Assembly (NCBI GenBank): GCA_045589455.1
Contig: JAZNPC010000010.1
Location: forward strand, 1 to 64,000
Length of the DNA stretch: 64,000 nucleotides
Direction: 5' to 3'
From: RGIG990 sp045589455
GTDB lineage: Bacteria; Verrucomicrobiota; Kiritimatiellia; RFP12; UBA3636
Under the pieces are notes generated by a model. That model ran no database searches, had not been told where the DNA came from, and saw only the letters and a program-made list of their open reading frames with translations. Shown in pieces: positions 10,675 through 18,950 of the stretch (position 1 is its first letter; the number at the start of each line of letters is the position of its first letter). Position numbers and translations under genes: made by a program.

Positions 10675-10965
10675 TATTGCTTTATATACACCTACATACG
10701 CTATTGTGTCACCAGCACCACAATATAATCCACACAGGGCATTGCATTCTCTTAACACAGAGATGGTTGTAATTGCATTTGTGTAATTAAGTTATCCGTG
10801 TAAGTCATTCGTGTATGCACATTAGTGCAGTAAAACAGGATTAACAGGATTGCTTGCGTTATAGCTTGAAGTGCGAGATTTTGTAATGTTTGGGGTTAGT
10901 CAGTGCTATCGCTTCAGGACTGAGCTATTCCGCTATATATTCCCTTAGTCTTTTAGAAAAATCGG
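10675..10965. other. Intergenic stretch without recognised content
   Basis: Between the stem-loop and the next promoter I see no gene and no copy of the major repeats; a short 65-codon open frame (10589-10786) has no ribosome binding site or family signature. Confidence 0.5.
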
Positions 10966-10994
10966 TTGACTGCGGGGTGAGGGTATGGTAGAAT
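10966..10994 (+). promoter_or_regulatory. Sigma70-like promoter of the 441-aa LRR protein
   Basis: TTGACT at 10966-10971, TAGAAT at 10989-10994, spacing exactly 17; 60 bases upstream of the chosen ATG. Confidence 0.65.
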
Positions 10995-11054
10995 CAAATG
11001 TGTTTTTTGCTAGTGTAAAGCAAAATGCTAATTTTTTCTAAAAAAGGATTATAT

Positions 11055-12380
11055 ATGAAAACAAAGCTTGTAAAATTTATGTTTCTAATTAGTTGTTGTT
11101 GTCTAATGCCTACTCTATATGCAGCATGGACCCAGGATGGCTCCACTGCAACGGATGGAAATTGGATTTTAAGAATTGATACTAGTGATGGTGTTGTTAA
11201 AATTTTAGGGCCAAATGCTGGCTCAGGTGTTCTTGATATATCAACTATCGCGAATGACTTGGGTTGCACTGGCGTGATTGTTGGAAATGAAGCTTTTATT
11301 GATAATAAAAATGTTACTGGATTGGTTCTCCCAGAAGACCTCATAGAGCTTTGTGATGGTGCATTTGAACGTTGCACAAATTTAGCTGGCGAGATCAGTA
11401 CTACAGCAGCCTTCAAAATGTCTGGATATAATGCGTTTGATCGAACAGCAATTACCTCAGCTATCTTCCCGAATATGACAGGCTCTGTTGGTGCATGGGC
11501 ATTTTATGAGTGTAAGCAACTAAAAACCGTTGTTCTTGGAGATGGGATAACTTCTTTTGGAGAAAAAGCATTTTTCAGTTGTTCTGCACTTGAGTCTGTT
11601 TTGCCTAATACTTTGCAAAATGTTACTTTTATTGCTAACGAAGTATTCAAATATTGTTATGCATTAAAAAGTAGTATGTTTCTACCTAATGTTCGAGAAG
11701 TTAAATCTTTAGCATTTGAGGGTGTTGCTTGTGAAGAGATTTCTATGCCTTCTTGTACAAATATGGTGGGTGGTTGCTTTTATGGATCAAAGATTAAGAA
11801 AATTACTCATTCTCCTGATGTGCAGCTTAATGGAGATGTGTTCATTGGTTGTACTGAGTTAGAGGAGCTAGTTCCTGGAAAATTTAGGAATTTAAGTGTT
11901 ATTCTAGATGGTACCTTTAAAAATTGCAATTCGCTAAAGAGTTTAGATTTTACTGGTTGTACATTTACTTCTGTAAATATTAATTCAGCGCAGTATATGT
12001 ATGAGATGAAGTATCTTGTGTTGCCAGAAACACTTACAGATATGGGAAATTGGTCATTTGAGCGTATAAAGAATAGCGATGTTCTTTTCCGTGGCCCTAA
12101 ACCAACAATTGGTGGCGGTAATGTTTTTGCTCATAATGGGAATAACCAAAAATTACGTAATAATATAATTTCTCTTGAAGAACATATTGCTTCATGGACA
12201 AATGCTAATTCTGGAGTAACTTTTACACCTCTAGCAAATGTCAGTGATAATCAGAAGACAGATGACTATAAATATCCAACTACTAATATAGGGCGAGTTA
12301 TTGGAACGGTTAACTTTGGTGCATCAACTCATTGGTTGTCTATTTTCAATGAAATAGGCACAATTATATTTATAAGATAA
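11055..12380 (+). CDS. Secreted BspA-like leucine-rich-repeat protein
   Basis: The ATG at 11055 has AAAAAGGA upstream and starts a signal peptide ending near 'CLMPTLYAAW'; an upstream in-frame ATG (11025) is less likely. The 441 residues are mostly LRR_5/BspA-type repeats: 'NEAFIDNKNVTGLVLPEDL', 'CDGAFERCTNLAG', 'AFYECKQLKTVVLGDGI', 'EVFKYCYALKSS' and so on. The N-terminal 'DGNWILRI...GSGVLDIS' module resembles the repeat opening of the neighbouring 794-aa protein, so the two are probably paralogues. It ends in a short hydrophobic-basic tail (GTIIFIR). Likely exported; binding partner unknown. Confidence 0.85.
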   Translation: MKTKLVKFMFLISCCCLMPTLYAAWTQDGSTATDGNWILRIDTSDGVVKILGPNAGSGVLDISTIANDLGCTGVIVGNEAFIDNKNVTGLVLPEDLIELCDGAFERCTNLAGEISTTAAFKMSGYNAFDRTAITSAIFPNMTGSVGAWAFYECKQLKTVVLGDGITSFGEKAFFSCSALESVLPNTLQNVTFIANEVFKYCYALKSSMFLPNVREVKSLAFEGVACEEISMPSCTNMVGGCFYGSKIKKITHSPDVQLNGDVFIGCTELEELVPGKFRNLSVILDGTFKNCNSLKSLDFTGCTFTSVNINSAQYMYEMKYLVLPETLTDMGNWSFERIKNSDVLFRGPKPTIGGGNVFAHNGNNQKLRNNIISLEEHIASWTNANSGVTFTPLANVSDNQKTDDYKYPTTNIGRVIGTVNFGASTHWLSIFNEIGTIIFIR

Positions 12381-12384
12381 TAAT

Positions 12385-12436
12385 AAAAAAAAGGGGCTGT
12401 TGCAAAACTCAAAAGATTTGCAACAGCCCCTTTTTT
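12385..12436. terminator. Strong bidirectional terminator between convergent genes
   Basis: Long near-perfect inverted repeat: AAAAAAGGGGCTGTTGCAAA on the left and TTTGCAACAGCCCCTTTTTT on the right, flanked by A-run and T-run. It sits between the 441-aa LRR gene and the convergent ptsP, whose stop codon overlaps its edge, so it can serve both strands. Confidence 0.9.
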
Positions 12437-14741
12437 AGTCAGAGAAAATCGCATCGGTAAATTCATCGATGCGGTTTTCTATGTCGGTAACAAGTGACAT
12501 AGATAGCAAATCATTTGCATATTCTTCACATTGTTTAATTGTGAAGCGTGAAATTAATTCGCGAGCGCGTGGAATTTGAATTGCCTCTATACTGAAGTAG
12601 CGTAGGCCAATACCAATAAAGAATGGTATGTAGCGAGGGTCTCGACCCATCTCACCACAAACAGATACATGCACTCCCTTGTCCTTTGCAACATCTGCAA
12701 TTCTCTTTAAGCTCTTTAAAATTGCTGGATGATGTGGAAGATAGTAGGATGCCACACTGTCATTTGTGCGGTCAACACCTAGTGTATATTGAATTAAATC
12801 GTTTGTTCCAATTGAGAAGAAGTCTGATTCCTCTGCAATTGTTTCTAGAACTGCGAGAATTGCCGGAATCTCAACCATTGTGCCAATGTTTGGAATGATA
12901 AGCTCTTTATCTCCTAGCTCAGCCTGAATGCTGTCTGCGCAGTCCCATAGACGTTCTTTAGCCGCAATCATTTCCTCTACAGAAGAAATCATAGGGAACA
13001 TAATGGAAGCGTTTTTACATTCTGTATATTGAATAGCACGTAGGATTGCGCGTAGCTGCTGATCCATTATATTTGTATAGCGTAGGGTAAAGCGCATTGA
13101 GCGTAAGCCCATCGCTGGATTCTCTTCCTTTGTCTTGTAAAGATATGGAAGAACCTTGTCGCCACCCGCATCAAGTGTTCTAAATGTAATAGGTTTACCA
13201 TCTGCCTCTTGGATTAGGCGAGTGTAAATGTTTATCTGCTCAGCCTCTGTAGGGAGAGATTGGCGCATAATAAATGGAAATTCTGTTCTATATAAGCCAA
13301 TGCCGTCAAAGTTTGCTTTGCGAGCATTCTGCACATCAGCAATTAGGTTGATGTTTGCCATTAGCATAATGCGTTCACCATCTAGGGTTACGGTTTCATT
13401 TGCATTGGCTAATTTATTTGTTGAAGCATTTAATTCATCAAGCTTTTGAGCCTGACTGCGGAGCTCAAAGTTGTAGCGACGCTCCTCGCTCGGGTTTACG
13501 TAAAGATAATCATTTGCACAATCAATAATTATTTGCTGACCCTTAGGAATTCGGAGAAGGTCTAGCTCTTTAACAATGATTGTTGGAATGTCTAGTGAGC
13601 GAACAAGCAATGAAACATGTGCTGTAGCACCACCAGCGATTAAAGCAATACCCTTAACATTGCCCTGAGCAATGCGTAGAATATCTGATGGAAGTAGCTT
13701 GTCGGCAATGATTATGTGTGGGCGAGTTAAAATACTATACTCTGGAGTTTCTTCAGAAACAGCTTCTAGAACTTGAAGAGTTAAATCCTCAACATCACGT
13801 GCCTTCTCCTGCATATACTCGTCATCACTTGACTCAAATAGCTTAATAAATTCGTTTCCTACCTCAACAATAGCTTGTGGGATAGAGTAGCCCTTTTCTG
13901 CAACAAGTGCCTTGATTTTCCCAAGGAAATTATCGTCGCGCATAATCATTGCGCTAGATTCAAAAATCAAGGATGCTGCCTCTGGAAGGCGCTCATTTAG
14001 TGCTTCTGTGGATTCCTTAAGCTTTTTCTCAACAAGCTCAATTGCTTCATCTATAGAGCGAACAGTTTCTGTTGGAAGCTGATTAGGATTTAAACGAGAA
14101 TATTTTCGTGCAAATATGTGCGCCACGCCAATGCCCCAACCATGGGATACTGATGAACCACGATAGGATAGCTCCCCAGTAATCTCTAGAGGGCGCATAC
14201 CACGCTCAATATCGCGCTTTGCAGATTCAATAGAAATCAATGCACTTGCATTCTGAATTGCGGAAACAACGTCGTTTGCATTCTCGCGGATGGAGCTAAT
14301 TTCTTCTGCTAGGAATGGCTCACCAGTAGGACGAAGCAAAAGTATTGCACCTACACGCTCCTTTCCCTGCAATAGAGGCACTGCTAGGTAGGTCTGGGTG
14401 TCATCATCTGGGAAATTGTGATGGCGAATATAGCCACGCATTGAAGAGGCACTTTCGGTATAGATTGTGCGACGTTCAGCAAGTGCTCTACCAATTAACC
14501 CCTCGCCAATCTTCAAAATGATTCGTGCTTTAGGGAACATTGGGAAGCCACATGCTGCCTTTTGCGTAAATTCACGGGTTACATTATCGTAGATAAAGAT
14601 TGAGCCCTTAACAGCGCTATAGGTGTTTACAAAGTACTCTAACACATTTTGCAAAAATGCCTGAGTGCCATTGCTCTGGGAAATAATTTCCTTGAGCAAT
14701 GGTTGGGCATTCTTTTGTTTTGTTAAAGTAAAATCAAACAT
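12435..14741 (-). CDS. ptsP: Phosphoenolpyruvate-protein phosphotransferase, EI-Ntr type with GAF domain
   Basis: Takes phosphate from PEP onto an active-site histidine and passes it to an HPr-type carrier; the GAF-bearing form is the nitrogen-PTS enzyme I. 768 aa: an N-terminal GAF-like domain (~1-165), the PEP-utiliser N-domain and mobile domain with the phospho-His in 'GGATAHVSLLVRSLDIPTI' (His375), then the PEP-binding TIM barrel ('LYRTEFPFI', 'RTLDAGGDK', 'NPAMGLRSMRF', 'SIGTNDLIQYTLGVDRTN', 'CGEMGRDP'). No HPr or EIIA gene is in the window. It is the last gene of a minus-strand run, 40 bases after the glycosyltransferase; the ribosome binding site (GTAAAG) is weak. Regulatory rather than sugar-uptake use is likely but not shown. 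Confidence 0.92.
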   Translation of the reverse strand: MFDFTLTKQKNAQPLLKEIISQSNGTQAFLQNVLEYFVNTYSAVKGSIFIYDNVTREFTQKAACGFPMFPKARIILKIGEGLIGRALAERRTIYTESASSMRGYIRHHNFPDDDTQTYLAVPLLQGKERVGAILLLRPTGEPFLAEEISSIRENANDVVSAIQNASALISIESAKRDIERGMRPLEITGELSYRGSSVSHGWGIGVAHIFARKYSRLNPNQLPTETVRSIDEAIELVEKKLKESTEALNERLPEAASLIFESSAMIMRDDNFLGKIKALVAEKGYSIPQAIVEVGNEFIKLFESSDDEYMQEKARDVEDLTLQVLEAVSEETPEYSILTRPHIIIADKLLPSDILRIAQGNVKGIALIAGGATAHVSLLVRSLDIPTIIVKELDLLRIPKGQQIIIDCANDYLYVNPSEERRYNFELRSQAQKLDELNASTNKLANANETVTLDGERIMLMANINLIADVQNARKANFDGIGLYRTEFPFIMRQSLPTEAEQINIYTRLIQEADGKPITFRTLDAGGDKVLPYLYKTKEENPAMGLRSMRFTLRYTNIMDQQLRAILRAIQYTECKNASIMFPMISSVEEMIAAKERLWDCADSIQAELGDKELIIPNIGTMVEIPAILAVLETIAEESDFFSIGTNDLIQYTLGVDRTNDSVASYYLPHHPAILKSLKRIADVAKDKGVHVSVCGEMGRDPRYIPFFIGIGLRYFSIEAIQIPRARELISRFTIKQCEEYANDLLSMSLVTDIENRIDEFTDAIFSD

Positions 14742-14781
14742 CTTTACAATTTAAACGATATAACGACTATAAAATAATTAA

Positions 14782-15768
14782 TTATTTCTCAGATACAACA
14801 ACCTCTTTGATGTTGTAAATTGGCTTGTTCTGTGATTCGTGGTATGTACGAGTTGTTAACTCTGCAAGCAAACCAAGAACGATAAATTGTAAGCAGAAGC
14901 CTAGGAACATCAAAGGAGTGATAATCCAGAATGGGCGCTTTACCAAAATTGCTCCACCAAACCAAGGAGCCTTAAATAGACCACAAGCTCCTCCTAGTGC
15001 TTCTACGCCAACAACACCAAGAAGAATCATTGCAAAAGCACCAAAGTATAGACCAATTTTGCCGAATACTTGGATAGGACGTGTGCTATAGCTTAGTAAG
15101 AACTTAACGGTTAGAAGGTCTAGTACAACGCGAAGTGTGCGAGAAATTCCATATTTAGTTTTACCAAATTGGCGAGCATGGTGCTTAACTGGCATTTCTG
15201 TTACCTTGCCACCAACCCAGCTTGCATGAGCTGGAATAAAGCGGTGCATCTCACCATAAAGATTTACTTGGCTAATAATCTCGCGGCGATAAGCCTTAAG
15301 AGAGCAGCCATTATCATGAATCTTTACGCCTGTCATTTTAGCGATTAGGCGATTTGCTATCATTGATGGTAGCTTGCGGTTTACAAAGGTGTCCTTGCGA
15401 TATTTGCGCCAGCCACAAACAACATCATATCCTTCATCAAGCTTATCAAGCATAGCAGGAATATCTTCTGGATCATTTTGTAGGTCAGCATCAAGAGTAA
15501 TTACTATTTCACCAGATGATTCCTTAATGCCTGCGCTCATAGCAGCTGTCTGACCAAAGTTTTTGCGGAACTTGATAAGCTTTAGGCATGGATACTTCTT
15601 TGCTTGCTCTAGTAATACATTCCAAGAGGAGTCTGTACTGCCATCGTCAACAAGAACAATCTCATAGGTCTTATTGAGCTTTGACAAAACATTGTGCAAT
15701 TTTTCACAAAGAAATGGGATGCTTTCCTCTTCGTTATGAATTGGTGCTGTTACGCTAATGTCAATCAT
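14782..15768 (-). CDS. Family 2 glycosyltransferase, DPM1/GtrB-ArnC type with two C-terminal membrane segments
   Basis: Probably transfers a sugar from a nucleotide donor to a polyprenyl phosphate at the cytoplasmic membrane face. 328 aa: GT-A fold start 'SVTAPIHNEEESIPFL', 'VLVDDGSTDSSW', the metal-binding DxD-like 'TLDADLQNDPEDIP' (residues ~93-106), and 'NGCSLKAYRREI'. Two hydrophobic segments follow (about residues 236-260 and 278-306), as in GtrB/DPM-like enzymes. Strong AGGAGGAATAT ribosome site. It lies 46 bases after pgi and 40 before ptsP; the functional link to these genes is unclear. Sugar specificity cannot be read from the sequence. Confidence 0.85.
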   Translation of the reverse strand: MIDISVTAPIHNEEESIPFLCEKLHNVLSKLNKTYEIVLVDDGSTDSSWNVLLEQAKKYPCLKLIKFRKNFGQTAAMSAGIKESSGEIVITLDADLQNDPEDIPAMLDKLDEGYDVVCGWRKYRKDTFVNRKLPSMIANRLIAKMTGVKIHDNGCSLKAYRREIISQVNLYGEMHRFIPAHASWVGGKVTEMPVKHHARQFGKTKYGISRTLRVVLDLLTVKFLLSYSTRPIQVFGKIGLYFGAFAMILLGVVGVEALGGACGLFKAPWFGGAILVKRPFWIITPLMFLGFCLQFIVLGLLAELTTRTYHESQNKPIYNIKEVVVSEK

Positions 15769-15814
15769 ATATTCCTCCTCTTGGAGTATTATAGGTGGTA
15801 GATATTAAATAAGC

Positions 15815-17425
15815 TTACTTGTTTGCTTTACGATAGCGCTCGATTAGAGCGTTTGTAGAAGAATCATGTGCAAGTGGTGAATCAGAAGCTAGCTCAGGAG
15901 CAATCTTTGCTGCGAGTAGCTTACCTAGCTGTACACCCCACTGATCAAATGAGTAGATGTTCCATAGAACGCCTTGTGTGAATACCTTGTGCTCGTATAG
16001 AGCAACAAGAGCACCAAAGGTCTCAGGAGTTAGCTCGTCTGCTAGAATTGTTGAAGTAGGGCGATTGCCATCAAATACCTTGTGAGGAACTAGCTCCTCG
16101 CTTGCACCCTCTGCGCGAACCTCGTCAGCTGTCTTACCAAAAGCAAGAGCCTCTGTCTGAGCGAAGAAGTTTGCCATTAGGTTGTCGTGGTGAGGAGGAA
16201 TTGCATTGTGAGAGCGGCAGAAGCCGATGAAATCAGCAGGAATTAGCTTTGTGCCCTGGTGAATTAGCTGATAGAAAGCATGCTGTCCATTTGTACCTGG
16301 CTCACCCCAGATGATTGGACCAGTCTGGTAGCTTACGCGGTTGCCCTGCTTATCAACATACTTACCATTGCTCTCCATATCTAGCTGCTGCAAATATGCT
16401 GGGAAGCGGGCTAGGTATTGATCGTATGGAAGAACAGCGTGGCTCTGTGCATTGTGGATGTTATTGTAAACAATGCCGATTAGAGCCATGATTACAGGTA
16501 GATTCTGCTCATATGGAGCCTCAGCAAAGTGCTTGTCCATTGCATGGTAGCCATCTAGCATGCGATAGAAGTTTTCTGGACCAATTGAAAGCATTAGTGG
16601 TAGGCCAATTGCAGAAGGAAGAGAGTAGCGACCGCCAACCCAGTTCCAGAAGCCAAACATATTAGCTGTATCGATACCAAACTTTGATACCTCTTCTGCA
16701 TTTGTGGAAACAGCAACAAAGTGCTTTGCAACTGCTTCGTCTGCCTTTAAAGCGTCTAGTAGCCATGCGCGTGCTGTATGAGCATTTGTCATTGTCTCAA
16801 GAGTTGTAAAGGTCTTAGATGCAACGATGAATAGAGTTTCCTCTGGATCCTTGCCATAAACTGCCTCAGCGAAGTGTGTTGCATCAATGTTTGATACAAA
16901 CTCAAATACTAGGTCGCGCTGAGCATATGGCTTTAGTGCCATAGTTGCCATTGCTGGGCCAAGATCAGAGCCACCGATACCGATATTGATGATGTTCTTA
17001 ATCTTCTTGCCTGTGTAGCCCTTCCACTCACCAGAGCGAACGCGGTCAGCAAAGCCAGCCATCTTCTCTAGAACCTCATTTACGTCTGGCATTACATCCT
17101 TACCATCAACATAAATAGGTGTGTTGGAGCGATTACGTAAAGCGATGTGTAGTACTGGGCGACCCTCTGTTACGTTGATTTTCTCGCCGGAGTACATTGC
17201 CTTGATAGCCTCATCAAGCTTGCATGTGCGAGCCATAGCAAATAGCTCCTGCATCATCTTGCGAGAAACAAGGTTCTTTGAATAGTCAAGTGTTAGGCCT
17301 GCGCCTTCAACTGTCATGTCCTGTGCGCGTGCAGCATCCTCAGCAAATAGCTGACGTAGGGTAGTAGACTTTAGCTGCTCAGCCTCTGCGCATACATTCT
17401 TCCACTCTGGTAAATCCTGAAACAT
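15815..17425 (-). CDS. pgi: Glucose-6-phosphate isomerase
   Basis: Interconverts glucose-6-phosphate and fructose-6-phosphate in glycolysis and gluconeogenesis; cytoplasmic. The 536 residues match the usual length (~550), with both family signatures: 'GGRYSLPSAIGLPLMLSIG' and 'YSFDQWGVQLGKLLA'. 'GIGGSDLGPAMATMAL', 'SKTFTTLETMTN' and 'GTNGQHAFYQLIHQG' are also present, so it is the classic PGI and not the cupin type. Upstream, towards icd, lies a 14-bp inverted repeat that probably ends the icd transcript. Codon use matches the housekeeping genes around it. Confidence 0.97.
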   Translation of the reverse strand: MFQDLPEWKNVCAEAEQLKSTTLRQLFAEDAARAQDMTVEGAGLTLDYSKNLVSRKMMQELFAMARTCKLDEAIKAMYSGEKINVTEGRPVLHIALRNRSNTPIYVDGKDVMPDVNEVLEKMAGFADRVRSGEWKGYTGKKIKNIINIGIGGSDLGPAMATMALKPYAQRDLVFEFVSNIDATHFAEAVYGKDPEETLFIVASKTFTTLETMTNAHTARAWLLDALKADEAVAKHFVAVSTNAEEVSKFGIDTANMFGFWNWVGGRYSLPSAIGLPLMLSIGPENFYRMLDGYHAMDKHFAEAPYEQNLPVIMALIGIVYNNIHNAQSHAVLPYDQYLARFPAYLQQLDMESNGKYVDKQGNRVSYQTGPIIWGEPGTNGQHAFYQLIHQGTKLIPADFIGFCRSHNAIPPHHDNLMANFFAQTEALAFGKTADEVRAEGASEELVPHKVFDGNRPTSTILADELTPETFGALVALYEHKVFTQGVLWNIYSFDQWGVQLGKLLAAKIAPELASDSPLAHDSSTNALIERYRKANK

Positions 17426-17561
17426 GGTTTATAACCTTTCTATATCCTTATAATATATTACTCCGAATATGTTTTGGGGGCTATATATCTAGATTTGTGT
17501 AATTTAAATATTATTGTTTTTGTTTGTTTCTTTAAAATCGAAAAAAGGACGCGTATTAAAC

Positions 17562-17624
17562 CATTTTTCTGCCAAAAAAGCAAGATTAAACGAGTGTTTA
17601 AATTGAAAAGTTGGCAGAAAAATG
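17562..17624 (-). terminator. Inverted repeat downstream of icd
   Basis: Perfect 14-bp arms CATTTTTCTGCCAA (17562-17575) and TTGGCAGAAAAATG (17611-17624) around a 35-base loop, just past the icd stop. The loop is long for a classical terminator; a transcript-end or stability element is likely. Confidence 0.5.
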
Positions 17625-17639
17625 ATTTTTGCCTGTTTT

Positions 17640-18869
17640 TTAGGCTTCCATTGCGTCTGCAAGAGCTTGACCGAACTCACTGCACTTTAGCTCTGTAGCG
17701 CCATCCATTAGACGAGCAAAGTCATAGGTTACCTTCTTCTCAGAAATTACCTTATCCATTGCCTTAATGATTAAATCAGCAGCCTCTGTCCAGCCCATAT
17801 AGCGAAGCATCATCTCACCAGATAGGATTAGAGAGCCAGGATTTACCTTGTCTAGGTTTGCGTACTTTGGAGCAGTACCATGAGTTGCCTCAAATACAGC
17901 AGTACCTGTTGTGTAGTTGATGTTACCACCAGGAGCAATACCAATACCACCTACGCATGCAGCAAGAGCATCAGATGCATAGTCACCATTTAGATTTAGA
18001 GTTGCGATCACGCTATACTCTGCAGGGCGAGTAAGAATCTGCTGCAAGAATGCATCGCAGATGCAATCCTTGATAACAATCTCTTTACCTGTCTTAGGAT
18101 TCTTGAAGCTGCACCATGGACCATCACCGATTATCTCTGCACCAAACTCCTCACGAGCTAAAGCATAACCCCAATCACGGAAGCCACCCTCAGTGAACTT
18201 CATGATGTTGCCCTTGTGAACTAGAGTAACATTTGGTCTATCGTTCTCAATAGCGTAGTTGATAGCTGCGCGGATTAGACGCTCTGAGCCTTCCTTAGAA
18301 ACTGGCTTAATACCAATAGAAGAAGTCTCTGGGAAGCGAATCTTCTTTACGCCCATCTCGTTCTGTAGGAAATCGATTACCTTTTGTGCATTCTCTGTGC
18401 CCTGCATCCACTCAATACCAGCATAGATATCCTCTGTGTTTTCACGGAAGATAACCATGTCTGTTAGCTCTGGGTGCTTAACAGGAGAAGGAACACCTTG
18501 GAACCAGCGTACAGGACGCAAGCATACATACAAATCAAGCTCCTGTCGTAGAGCAACATTTAGAGAGCGGATACCGCCACCAACAGGAGTAGTTAGAGGA
18601 CCCTTGATGCCAACTAGATACTTGCGAAATGCTTCAAGTGTCTCAGGTGGTAGCCAAATATCCTTGCCAGCTAGCTTGTTTGCTTTCTCGCCAGCATAAA
18701 CCTCTAGCCAATCAATTTTACGCTTGCCGCCATATGCCTTCTCAACAGCTGCATTCCATACAACCATTGCTGCACGTGTGATGTCTGGACCAGTTCCGTC
18801 ACCCTCAATAAATGGGATTGTTGGATTATCTGGTACATTTAATTTGCCGTCACAAATTGTAATTTGCAT
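17640..18869 (-). CDS. icd: Isocitrate dehydrogenase, NADP-dependent
   Basis: Oxidative decarboxylation of isocitrate to 2-oxoglutarate in the TCA cycle. The frame extends upstream to 18950, but the ATG at 18869 follows AAAGGG and aligns with the family start ('GKLNVPDNPTIPFIEGDGTG'), giving 409 aa, close to E. coli Icd (416). Substrate motifs are present: 'RENTEDIYAGIEW', 'VHKGNIMKFTEGGFRDW', 'LNGDYASDALA'. The NADP-specificity residues known from E. coli are also conserved: Lys-Tyr in 'GTAPKYANLDKV', and Tyr and Arg in 'VTYDFARLMDG'. It lies downstream of putP on the same strand with a hairpin in the gap, so coregulation is uncertain. Confidence 0.95.
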   Translation of the reverse strand: MQITICDGKLNVPDNPTIPFIEGDGTGPDITRAAMVVWNAAVEKAYGGKRKIDWLEVYAGEKANKLAGKDIWLPPETLEAFRKYLVGIKGPLTTPVGGGIRSLNVALRQELDLYVCLRPVRWFQGVPSPVKHPELTDMVIFRENTEDIYAGIEWMQGTENAQKVIDFLQNEMGVKKIRFPETSSIGIKPVSKEGSERLIRAAINYAIENDRPNVTLVHKGNIMKFTEGGFRDWGYALAREEFGAEIIGDGPWCSFKNPKTGKEIVIKDCICDAFLQQILTRPAEYSVIATLNLNGDYASDALAACVGGIGIAPGGNINYTTGTAVFEATHGTAPKYANLDKVNPGSLILSGEMMLRYMGWTEAADLIIKAMDKVISEKKVTYDFARLMDGATELKCSEFGQALADAMEA

Positions 18870-18902
18870 TATGAACCCTTTGTTTTTTACTTTATTTTTG
18901 TT

Positions 18903-18932
18903 GCTGCGATGCTTCGATGGAAGCATCGTAGC
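18903..18932 (-). other. Hairpin in the putP-icd gap
   Basis: Arms GCTGCGATGCTT and AAGCATCGTAGC pair along 12 bp with one G-U. There is no T-run on the minus strand after it, so it is better read as an mRNA processing or stability hairpin than as a terminator. Confidence 0.45.
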
Positions 18933-18950
18933 GTTATTAAAATTAATCAA

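Noticed and set aside
18903..18932. Rho-independent terminator of putP
   Set aside because: The hairpin is good, but no T-run follows on the minus strand, so it was listed as a hairpin of unknown role.
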